Assembly (NCBI GenBank): GCA_022925895.1
Contig: JAKSYS010000722.1
Span: forward strand, 1 to 30,305
From: Fragilaria crotonensis
Lineage: Eukaryota; Bacillariophyta; Fragilariophyceae; Fragilariales; Fragilariaceae
DNA: 30,305 bases
Direction of reading: 5' to 3'
Of this stretch, positions 20,513 through 29,866 are shown one piece after another. The notes under the pieces were generated by a model that had not been told where the DNA came from, ran no database searches, and saw nothing but the letters and a program-made list of their open reading frames with translations. The number at the start of each line of letters is the position of its first letter. Position 1 is the first letter of the stretch. The position numbers and the translations under genes were made by a program.

Positions 20513-22640
20513 TCCGGAACCACCCTCCTGCAGTACGGACTCATGTTGGCGCAGGGGACGACCGCAATCGACCCATCGTGGATATTGCTTGACTCGCAAT
20601 CTACGATCTCGGTTTTCAGGAACCCGACATGCTCACCAACATTCGGCCGAGCGACCGTACTCTCAGGGCGGTTACGAACGGAGGGTTCCAGGACTCCACG
20701 CTCGTGGGTGATTTCCCAAACCTCGGACCCGTGTGGTTCAATCCGGCGTCCATAGCGAATATCCTCTCGCTCGCCGACGTACGCAAGGTGTGTCGTGTTA
20801 CGATGGACACGATAGCCGAGCCTGCCATGCATGTCCACCGCCTCGATGGCTCCACCATGAAGTTCGTCGAGCACGAGTGCGGGCTTTACGTATATTTTCC
20901 GAGTAATAGTAGCAATAACGTTGGTGCCTATACTCTGGTGTCCACGGTGGCGGAACAGAAGAAACTTTTTAGTCGGCGCGACATTGCGAACGCCGACATG
21001 GCACGCACGCTCTACCGCGCCATCGGCCGCCCCAGCGAGGCCGAATTCCAGCGTATCCTCGACAGTGGGTGTATTCGGAACTGCCCCGTCACTTCTCTGG
21101 ACGCCAAGCGTGCGCTCACGATCTACGGGCCTGACATCGCAACCCTCAAAGGGAAGACCACGCGCGCCGGTGTTGCACCGCGAGCCCCGAATTTCACTGC
21201 CGTGGCTCTACCCCCCTCCGTGCTTGAGCATCACCGCGACGTCACCCTGTGCGTGGATTTTTCTTTGTGCAAGGGCACATTTTCTTCCACACCATCTCCC
21301 GCAACATTTTCTTTCGCACGGTGCGTCTCGTGTCCGACCGCACACGCTCCACCATCCTGCACGAGCTGACTACCGTCTGCCGCACGTATACCTCACGAGG
21401 TTTCAACATCGTCGCGATCCATGGCGATCACGAATTCGCATGCATCAGGGACGACCTTCACCCCGTTCGCGTCGATATTGCCCGCCGACAGCCACGTCGG
21501 GGAGGTCGAGCGTTCCATACGTACTGTCAAGGAGCGCCTTCGAGCTTGCGTGCACGGTTTGCCCTTCACGCGGCTCCCAAAATTATGATCGAGCACATGG
21601 TTGTCGATGTCGTCCGGTGCCTCAACATGTTCCCTGCTCCCGGCATCTCCGAGTCTCAGTCCCTTTCCTTGGTAACGGGTGTTCCCCCCCCTGACTACAA
21701 CCACCTCCGTCTGGAATTTGGCTCGTACGTGCAACTGTTCGACAACCACGAACCGTCCAACACCATTCGCGCGCGGACCCTTGGCGCCATTGCCCTTACC
21801 CCCACCGGTAATGCCCAAGGCGACTATTTTTTTCTCTCCCTTGCCTCTGGTTTCCGCGTCGCTCGCCACCGCTGGACCGCTCTACCCATGACTGACACGG
21901 CCATCGCTCGCGTTGAGGCCCTTGCGAAACTCGAAGACCAACCGCTTATCCAAGAGACCGGTCTCGTCGTCGAATGGCGCCCCGACCACCCCGTCCCCGA
22001 CGACGAGTACGATCGGGACTACGTCCGCCCCGCTCGTGTCCCCACCGACCCCCCCCTCGCCGCTGGCGATTTCTCCTCCGTCGACGCTTCCGAACTCGCC
22101 GACCTACATGCTGACGCTGCTGCTCACGATGTTCCTCCCCCCGTTCTCACGGTCCCGGACCAAGGAGCGCCCATGCACCAGCGACAGCATGACGACGACG
22201 TAGCATACGACGCAGACGCTGCCGAGGACCGCGACGCAGCCCATGGCGCCGACGCCGACGACGATCGCGACGCATCCTATGGGGCTGCTGATGACGCCGA
22301 CTACCAATCCGGTGCTGATGATGACGACTACCAATACGGTGCCTATGGAGATGAAGGACGCCAAGATGGCATTCCCGAAGATGACATCGAAGCCGAGGAC
22401 GCCGTCGACGCCGAGGACGACATCGACGCTCACATCGAGGAGCCTGAGGACATCCCTGACGCTGCCGGGTACGAAGCAGGGGAAATCGAGGGCGACGACA
22501 TTGATGAAGCATCGTCCCTGGTCGGAGGTGCAACCAGCACAAACCAAGGAGCGCAACGGGTGCAATATGACCTCCGAGACAGGTCCAACCGGATCACGCA
22601 TCGATTCCGAGCCGCCATGGATGAGCCTTTCAGCAATAAA
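20513..22640 (+). pseudogene. Protease, integrase and acidic linker of the outer Copia element
   Basis: Protease: SWILLDSQSTISVF (Asp at 20591), then a frame change near 20628 to MLTNIRPSDRTLRAVTNGG. Next come ANILSLADVRKVCRVTMDT and ATLKGKTTRAG, as before Copia integrase. Integrase core: VTLCVDF near 21243-21261 (first Asp), frame change, IHGDHEFACIRD near 21418 (second Asp), then GEVERSIRTVKERLRA (about 21507-21554, catalytic Glu). The Glu block lies in a different frame from 21480 to about 21586, flanked by two compensating changes. All three DDE residues are therefore present but not in one frame. Residues coded by 22040-22560 form an Asp/Ala/Tyr-rich acidic linker, ending near VQYDLRDRSNR. 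Confidence 0.88.
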
Positions 22641-24571
22641 TCCTATTTCCCGCCGACCCAATTGCTATACTACGACATTTTCAAGCACATCATGACTGGC
22701 GACGACAACGTTGTGCGAGGACACACAATGACGCAAATGTCAGCAAATGCAGGAATAAAGAAGCGGCCGGAGAGCCGAAGAAGCCTTACTGACCGAGTTT
22801 TCGCAGTTCGAGGATTTGAACGTGTACGAGCCCCTCGACCCGAACAATCTAACCAAGGAGCAGAAGGAGGGAGCCCTTCGCGCAATCCCAACTATCAAAG
22901 AGAAAAGGTGTGGAAAGCTCAAAGGGAGAACTGTCGCTGACGGACGAAAGCAGAAATCACTGTATGACAAATCGGAAACGGCCTCCCCGACCGTGGCCAC
23001 CGACTCGCTCATGATCTCCGTTGGAATCGATGCGCACGAACAGCGTGACGTTGGGACATCCGATATAGCAGGCGCCTACCTAAAGGCCTACATGAAGGAC
23101 TATGTGATAATGAAATTCACGGGAATATCGGTGGACATACTCTGCGAGATGAATCCAAAATACATTCCATTTGTGACGATCGAAAACGGAGTCAAGGTGC
23201 TTTACGTGAGGCTAATCAAAGCGATCTATGGTTGCGTACAGTCCGCACTGCTATGGTACAAGCTCTTCTACTCGCACCTGCAAAGATGGGTTTCGTACTG
23301 AACCCATACGACCCATGTATAGCGAACAAGGTCATCAACGGAAAGCAGTGCACCATAGCATGGTACGTGGACGATATGAAAATTTCCCACGTCGATGCGA
23401 ACGTGGTATCACAAATAATTGAGCAGATTGAGGAGCGGTTCGGAAAGATGACGGTCACCCGAGGGCGCGAGCACATTTTCTCGGCATGAAAATTGTGTAC
23501 AAGCAAAATGGAACCGCAGAGATAACCATGCGCGACTATCTGGAAGAAGCAATCGCAGAATCGGGTATGAATATACGCAGGTCGGCTGCCACTCCGGCGA
23601 GACGTGATTTATTTGAGGACGACCCCAACGCTGCGCCCCTAGACAGAAAGACTGCTGAGGTATTCCACAGTGTCGTGGCCAAGCTCCTATACGTATCGAT
23701 CAGAGCACGCATGGATATACTACTGGCAGTGATCTACCTTTGTACGCGCGTGTCGAGGAGTGACGGACGACTGGGAGAAACTAAAGCGCGTGCTGGAGTA
23801 CCTGAATGGGACTCTACACTACAAGTACACGATAGGAATCGATGACGTCGCAAAGATCAGATCGTGGGTTGACGCATCATATGCGGTACATCCCGACATG
23901 AAAAGCCACACAGGTGGTTTGTTGTCATTCGGAACAGGAGGTTTGATCTGCAAGTCGGGAAAGCAAAATTAAACACAAGGAGCTCCACCGAGGCAGAAGT
24001 GGTTGGAGCGAGCGACTATTTGCCGAACATCATTTGGGTGCACATGTTTCTGGAAAAGCAGGGTTACAAAATGAAAGAGAGTATTATGGGACAGGATAAC
24101 GAAAGTGCGATGAAACTAGAGAAGAACGGACGCATGTCAGCAGGCCAAAAGTCAAGGCACATCAACATACGATACTTCTGGATCAAGGACAGGACAGAGG
24201 CCAATGGAATCCACATCCGACATTGCCCTACGCTTGAAATGCTGGCCGATTTTTTTACGAAGCCGCTCCAAGGAGCCCAGTTTCGACGTTTCCGCGATGT
24301 CATTTTAGGATACCGTCACGTTGACTCCCTTCGCCGCGACCCCAATGCATCTATCGAGGAGCGTGTTGAAGAAAGACGAATCGATGCACATGATTCCGCG
24401 CCTGCTCGCAACACGTCGCCTCTGGACGAAGTAAGCGGTAAGGACCATGCCAGTAGAACCACGTGGGCAGACGTAGTAAAGGGACATGTGGCCGAAACGA
24501 AGCAAAAGCTGAAAGTAGAAAGTAAAGGATTGCGCACGAGATCACTTTCTCGAAACAATCCTGTTAAGTAG
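22641..24571 (+). pseudogene. Reverse transcriptase and RNase H of the outer Copia element; C-terminus inside the 3' LTR
   Basis: QMSANAGIKKRPES leads to NVYEPLDPNNLTKEQKEGALRA, LKGRTVADGR, YDKSETASPTVATDSL, DIAGAYLKAYMKDY (first catalytic Asp region) and AIYGCVQSALLWYKLF. WYVDDMKISHV has the YVDD box at 23364-23375. FGKMTVTRGREH, VVAKLLYVSIRARMDI and LKRVLEYLNGTL follow. RNase H: WVDASYAVHPDMKSHTGG (Asp at 23871), STEAEVVGASDYLP, QDNESAM (Asp at 24095), then CPTLEMLADFFTKPLQGAQF, the usual end of a Copia RNase H. Frame changes occur near 22830, 23290, 23485, 23760 and 23970. The last frame passes the LTR start at 24364 and stops at 24569-24571, adding a 68-69-residue basic tail coded by LTR sequence. 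Confidence 0.92.
24347..24363 (+). other. Polypurine tract region of the outer Copia element
   Basis: CGAGGAGCG directly precedes the 3' LTR start TGTTGAAG. It is short, and the position rather than the purine content supports it. Confidence 0.5.
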
Positions 24572-24687
24572 GACCGAAGTTTGTTTAGCAACTTCCGACT
24601 ATTTTTCAACATCGGTTGATCCCCTGGAGATAGACTATACGGAGTTAAACGCTCAACGTATATCTAGGAAGATCTACTTCTGCAACA
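24364..24687 (+). repeat. Outer Copia 3' LTR (uninterrupted)
   Basis: 324 bp, TGTTG...CAACA, the intact reference copy against which the split 5' LTR is recognised. It contains the last 208 bases of the pol frame. Confidence 0.95.
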
Positions 24688-24692
24688 GTGGG
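24688..24692. repeat. Target-site duplication of the outer Copia element, right copy
   Basis: GTGGG, pairing with 5108-5112. Confidence 0.93.
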
Positions 24693-25296
24693 TGATGGCA
24701 AGGGCGAAGGTGACGGTAATTCTGTTGGCAATCCTGCCAGAGATGATGATAACGGTGTGCTCGGAGGAGCGTTTCGGTTGGAATCCTCATGACTGTGATT
24801 GGCGTGTTGATGAGTGTTTGTGGCAGCAACAACAGTATCCTCAGTATTTTGTGCCAGAGTGTCTGTGTCGAATTGATCGACTGCCGGGAGTCGTCTTCAT
24901 ATTCATGTGACGCATGGATTCTGTTCGTCGACCACGACTACGATCTCGATCACCACGTCCACCATCATGATTCAATGATCGATGCTGCGACTTTTGTATC
25001 ATTTGTGATTGTGATTGCGATCGTGATAATGCTCTTGACTTTGGACTGCAAAGATGATTGGCAAGTTTCTGGCGTTGTTTAGTCGGAACGGCCGGTTGTT
25101 GTAGTTTCGAATCAGCTGCAGCTGCAGCGACAACATTGGGTCCAAGACCGTCGTTTGGTGGTACCTCATCATAGAATGGGTTGAAATATGCGTCTCGTAA
25201 TGGCTCGTATCGCACGGCAAGGCTCAAGTCCAATTTATCGCTGTCAAAGTTGTCATCGTCGCTACAGTAGTGCTGCTCGTCGCGTGGAAGATTCAT
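24693..25296 (-). pseudogene. 5' half of the split host gene
   Basis: Starts at the ATG at 25296 (MNLPRDEQHYCSDDDNFDSD), with LRDAYFNPFYDEVPPNDG, an Ala run, and an Arg/Ser/Asp-rich part (GDRDRSRGRR) to a stop at 24841. Just before that stop a neighbouring frame takes over: DTDTLAQNTEDTVVAATNTH and on to LPTELPSPSPLPSP at the transposon edge. That second frame is the one that continues without a break into 5112 on the other side once the nest and one GTGGG are removed. The switch near 24850-24900 is either a 1-2 base indel or a short intron ending at the CGACACAG there. Joined, the gene would be about 1.83 kb, about 600 residues. No family was recognised. Confidence 0.72.
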
Positions 25297-25778
25297 GCTT
25301 CTTTAGCTACAGAATAAGGGCAAGAAATCACACCGTGGTGTCACGTCACAGTCCACTTTCCTTCTGTGTGTCCACTTCACTTGACTTCAGTTTGTCTCTT
25401 GGGTTCTCGTTGTCTCCATTAGGTTCTTTTGTCAATTCTTCGCACCTCTGTTGGACTTGTGTGTTTCAACACAAGTACTACTATGACGCATGCCAATAGT
25501 ACTGAGTCTCTAGTAGTACATGTAGTGCATATACGGCCCAGGAACAACAACATGTTCTAAATCATGATGCAGGAGGTGCTCTGCTTTCCACTATCAGGAA
25601 TTAAATCATTCTATATATATGGTTTGCACTTTCAATATTCCGCATAGAGTGTCCAGCACTATCACACTTGATGTGGTCTATTAAAATATCTTCGCCTCCA
25701 GCATCGACTATATTATCCTCAATGTTATGGAACTGCTCATACAGTATCTGAGTACAGTATGGCACACTCGGACCAATA

Positions 25779-25813
25779 GTGAGTTGTGAGTTGTGAGTAG
25801 TGAGTAGTTAGTA
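25779..25813 (+). repeat. Five tandem 7-bp units (GTGAGTT/GTGAGTA)
   Basis: Two GTGAGTT, two GTGAGTA and one GTTAGTA in a row. Confidence 0.85.
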
Positions 25814-27197
25814 CAGTAGGTCTACACATGGATAGCAATGTTGATCATGCCGAAAAATTCGTCTTCGGCGGGAACACATTTTACACATAAAGAGTATTTT
25901 GATGTGCATCGAACTGTTTTGTCAACTGGTGCATTAAAAGTTGACAATACACATTTGTCCTACGGCAATTGAGGTCCTAGCAAAGTATTATCGTCCGATG
26001 AGTTGAATTGTGCGAGTTAGGAGAGTCGCGAAAGTCCTGGAAAAGTCGCACGCACATGGATACGATTGCATTGTTATGCGTGGGACATACCACTTGACAG
26101 ATAGAAATCTGCTGAATCGCTGCTGACAATTAAAAACCTTGCCGGATCAATGGATCAACTGGACAACCAAAAATTTCGCTTCACATTTCCCCTTCAAGTA
26201 TGCATGTGACATACTGACATACTGATCAGGCTCTAAGCAGTGGGCCGATCCAGGCGGCTCAACGTTATATGAAGGTTATTAATGTAGTTGTTTTAAACAT
26301 TTATGTGAAATGTGTTTATTTTAGAGTGTTAATGGGTGAGTCACGTACCTGGTACAATACTCGCGTATGCTTCGTTTGCGATAACTCGACCAATTTCTGA
26401 AACGATGGCAGGAGCCTGTACATTGTACATTAGTGTACTTTGTATGGAGTATTGCTGCAGTCTCATAATCTGCACGCTCCTATCGTTATTTCAGGAATTG
26501 GTTGAGATATGGCAAAATGAACTCCGACTGAAAAAGGCTGATTGTCAACTATTCTGAACAAGTACACGTGGATAAAGAATAATGCCCGGCTTTAAAGATG
26601 AAGTACCCCCAAAGGGCTACTATATTAAAAAAATGGCGCTGAAGGACAGTCAAAATTATATTACAACAAAATGGTGGTGACCATAAATCGGGCAACTACT
26701 TCAGAGCAGGGGTGGCACGTTCGGTTTTTGGCAAAAACCTAACTGTTTCAGAACTCATGCTGGTTGCTGGGTTTTTGCTAACCCCTGACAGCCAGCGCAC
26801 GTCAACAAGCCAATCAGCGTGCTTGACTGGTGGTAGCAGCTAAAAAGTCCAAGGCACTGGCCATTGCAGTTTGATCATGTAGCTAACAAGGTATTTAACA
26901 TTTCTTTAAAGCGCTTGCAGCAACACAACAGCCTGCATCATGATGCAAAGGTACTACTATGGAAGCTGGTTTATATCAAATGGATCTATATGAATGTCTT
27001 TCACACTTGCACTTTGATATCTGATGATTGTCTTGTTACCAATTATGGCTGATGATGCTTCTCTGTACCAGGATCTGATAGCCATCACAAAAATAAGAAA
27101 TCAATGGCACTTATGAATTCGATTCTCGTATCTTCTACTACTGTATGCCTCAGCTACGGTAGGGAACATCCACCGTGTTACCATGTACACTAAGTTC

Positions 27198-27219
27198 AAA
27201 AACCTAAATTTAGGTTTTT
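27198..27219. repeat. Perfect 22-bp palindrome
   Basis: AAAAACCTAAA followed directly by TTTAGGTTTTT, with no loop. Shares the AAAAACC/GGTTTTT arms with the palindrome at 26723-26739. Confidence 0.85.
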
Positions 27220-27697
27220 CTGGTTCTTTGATCGAAACTCCAAAAACGTTATCTTGATTTTGAAACTTTTAGGTTTTGTTTTGCTGTTGGCAGCGCTGCT
27301 TCAGACAGGCCGAATGATTTGCTTTGAATGGCCTCCAAAATGAATAGCCGGATGTGTGCTTGATGGGCCTGACCTTCCAGTGCAGACGCTATGATTGCTA
27401 TGTACACAATTTCCTGTGTCGGTACATGTACAAGGCACACAGTTTGAATTGGCCATACTGGCAGACGGCAGCGCTTAACGTTAACCGGGAACGCTTTCAG
27501 CATTGGTACTGTATCGAGCGTGACAACTTTGACAGCACACAAGGCAACGCCACAGCAGCAACAAAAGCACCAAAGGTGCAGCCACTGTTGCCTGGTTAGC
27601 AAGATTGGATAGGAATAAGAACAGCAACGACAGCATCAATGGATCAACTGACCTTGACAGGAGCTACCTAATTGATAGGACAAAGCCTGCGAGTGGG

Positions 27698-29866
27698 ATG
27701 GAGGTGAAGAAAGGCTCGACAGTTGAAATGACATATCAGGATCATGATCATGATCATCACGCTTCCCATGCGTCCCATGCTTCCCATGATCACTCAGCGC
27801 ATTCACATTCGCACTCTCACGGACATGGTCATGGTCACAGTGGAGGAGGAAACAGTTGCTGTGCTGTTCCCAAAGTTCCACAAGTTAGAGTCGTTTACAC
27901 ACCACCAAGTAAGGAAGAATTAGACAAGGCCACGCCTCAAGAGATGCGAATGTCGCTGGAAACTCTCATCCGCCTTGGAGGCTATGAGGATACCTTTGAA
28001 CCTCTCTTGACTGTCATTCTTGACAATAGACCCGATGCCTATGACAGTGTACTCAATGCCTGGGGAGGATCATTACTCTTTGCTGCATTGGGCAGCCAAG
28101 CGAAGTACGTACAACTCATGACTACCTGATACTAAGGTGTGCTAAGCACATTGGCAATCGGCTTGCAAGCGATCTTGTGCAGCAGAATTTGCCCTGGCAT
28201 ACTTCAAACACTGCATTTGGTTTTACCACTGTGCCATCCTCAACCCGTATCACTAACCCACTCTGTCTTGCATCCTCTCTTCTTCTCCGTGACAGCTGAC
28301 GACGTTCGATTCCTCCAGCTCCTTTGCTCAAAGGTCAAACCAGAAATGTTAAATATCCCATCCAGCGATCATGTAGCCATGCGTCCCCTCCATTGGGCTG
28401 CAACAGAAGGAGGTCTACCTCACGCATCCACCTTGCTCAAACATGGAGCCAACTTGGAAGGAACTGACGGAGCTGGATGCACGCCTCTGTTGATTGCTGC
28501 TCAGTATGGTCACGTTGATTTGGTGGCACTCCTCTTGCAGAGAGGAGCCAACGGTAAAGCCGTTGATAAAAATCGAGATTCGGCACTGCACTGGGCTGCC
28601 TACAAGGGGTCGATCCAGGTGTGCGGTCACTTGCTGTTTCGAGGTGAACTCAGCTGGACGACTCCGGATGCCTACAATCAGACCCCATTGCACTTGGCAG
28701 CAATCCGCGGTAACACGGCCGTGGTTCGATACCTATTGCAGGAAGGCACCGAACAAGATGCCAAGCTCATTCTCCACACCAGACAAGAACGGAAAGACAC
28801 CACTTGACCTGGCCATTACCAAACAGAAACCTACCGTCGAACTGGTGTTGAGAGAAACTATGGAGAAGTATGACAAGTGGGGCAAACGAACGCGGTCCAT
28901 GCTGACGCAGATGTTTTCTTATCATTCCTGGAAAATCTGGTTGGGATGCTCCACTGCCCACGATGTCGATGTATCTCCCAAGTTTCCACTTTACTTCATG
29001 ATGTTTCACATGCTTCTCTTTACTCTCTGGTATCCGTTCGTATTTACTCCTATCTTCAATGTATCGAATGGTGTTCTTTGGGATTACTCAGGCTTTCATG
29101 CGATCAACATTTGTGTCGTGATCTTGTTCTGGTATAGCCATTACAAGGTTCGCACCACGGATCCTGGTAGATTGATCGAGTCGAACCCTGAAACAGCGAA
29201 GTACCGCAAGCTTTACGAAGAGGCAATTGAATCCTTTTCGGACGAATCAGTCACATACAAATGTCGGGGTAAGTGACACTCGTCGACAAGTTGCTGCTTC
29301 CAATAATTTGCTTCTCCACGTGCTGACTAACATGGTCCCGGTACACTTCAGCAACTATGTCACACTTGTCACATCCTTCGACCCTGCGATCAAAACACTG
29401 TCGCGATGCTCGTCGTTGTGTATTGCTGTTTGATCATCACTGTCCTTCGTCGGAAACACAGTGGGACTCTACAATTACAAGTGGTTCTACTTGACTCTTC
29501 TCTGCATGACCTGGTGTTGCATCAGCTTTGCGATCACGCTTTCCATTTACCTTCAACGCGAATTCTCTTGGTTCTTGTGCATTTTCGAATTTATCTTTCC
29601 GCCTTTATTATATTTGGCGGTGGCATGTGCGTGTATCACACTCAGTTGAGCATGATGAATCTGACAACCAACGAGCATATTAATGTGTCGAGTACGCCTA
29701 CCTGAAGGGTGAACGCGGAGAATACCGAAATCCATTCTACAGAGGTTGGGTCCCCAACTTTATCAGCCGATTCGTCCCATCACCTTCGGTCTACACGTTG
29801 CCATCACAGACCCAGCCACTGTTGGACCATCGACGTCAACCCCGAGGAGATGACAATGCAGTGTAG
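27698..29866 (+). CDS. Ankyrin-repeat DHHC protein S-acyltransferase, with several frame breaks
   Basis: A membrane palmitoyltransferase of the Akr1/HIP14 (zDHHC13/17) type, acting at Golgi or endosomal membranes in known relatives. First in-frame ATG at 27698; the frame is open further upstream but without ATG. N-terminus: His-rich run (residues about 15-50), then CCAVPKVPQVRVVYTPP. Exon 2 from 28296 has four or five ankyrin repeats (MRPLHWAATEGG, CTPLLIAAQYGHVDLVALLL, SALHWAAYKG, QTPLHLAAIRGN, GKTPLDLAITKQ). Two membrane segments follow (about 28986-29055 and 29100-29145). The Cys-rich domain has CHTC, RSKHC and FDHHCP (DHHC at 29432-29443), then NTVGLYNYKWF. Two more membrane segments precede the TTNE motif (NLTTNEHIN) and the YRNPFYRGW tail; stop at 29864-29866. 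Frame breaks lie near 28790, 29384, 29447, 29610 and 29690. Those at 29384 and 29447 fit single-base losses in C and T runs. Confidence 0.87.
28105..28295 (+). other. Intron 1 of the ankyrin-DHHC gene (donor uncertain)
   Basis: The acceptor TCCGTGACAG at 28295 precedes DDVRFLQLLC. GT donors at 28105 and 28109 both fail to keep phase, so either a base is missing or a GC donor near 28092 is used. Reading through meets stops, so an intron is needed. Confidence 0.6.
29269..29351 (+). other. Intron 2 of the ankyrin-DHHC gene
   Basis: 83 nt, GTAAGT donor in a GGGG run and CACTTCAG acceptor. It joins VTYKCR to LCHTCHI, the start of the DHHC Cys-rich domain. Phase is off by one G. Confidence 0.75.

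Larger units (their letters stand above)
5113..24687 (+). mobile_element. Outer Copia (Ty1-type) LTR retrotransposon inserted in a host gene
   Basis: Delimited by TG...CA LTR ends and the GTGGG duplication. The LTRs are 324 bp. The 3' copy is 24364-24687; the 5' copy is 5113-5173 plus 12212-12474, split by a second retrotransposon. By eye the two LTR copies are identical over all 324 positions, meaning a recent insertion. Order of domains on the plus strand: short leader ORF, gag, zinc knuckle, protease, integrase, acidic linker, reverse transcriptase, RNase H. Integrase before RT is the Copia order. Gag is interrupted by a TIR DNA transposon. With both insertions removed the element is about 5.9 kb, a normal Copia size. 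At least a dozen frame changes occur in gag-pol, while active-site motifs remain. Confidence 0.96.
25297..27697. other. Intergenic region, 2.4 kb
   Basis: Lies between the 5' end of the split host gene and the ankyrin-DHHC gene, which are divergent, so it holds both promoters. No convincing gene was seen; the 73- and 62-codon ORFs at 26336 and 26864 have no recognisable motif. Visible structure: a 7-bp tandem repeat at 25779-25813, and palindromes at 26723-26739 (GGTTTTTG-G-CAAAAACC) and 27198-27219. Confidence 0.55.

Noticed and set aside
22104-22661. 185- and 131-codon minus-strand ORFs
   Set aside because: Antisense of the biased Asp/Ala-rich linker of the outer Copia polyprotein.
26708-26722. 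CAGGGGTGGCACG as a hAT terminus
   Set aside because: It resembles hAT ends, but no inverted partner or 8-bp duplication was found in the window.
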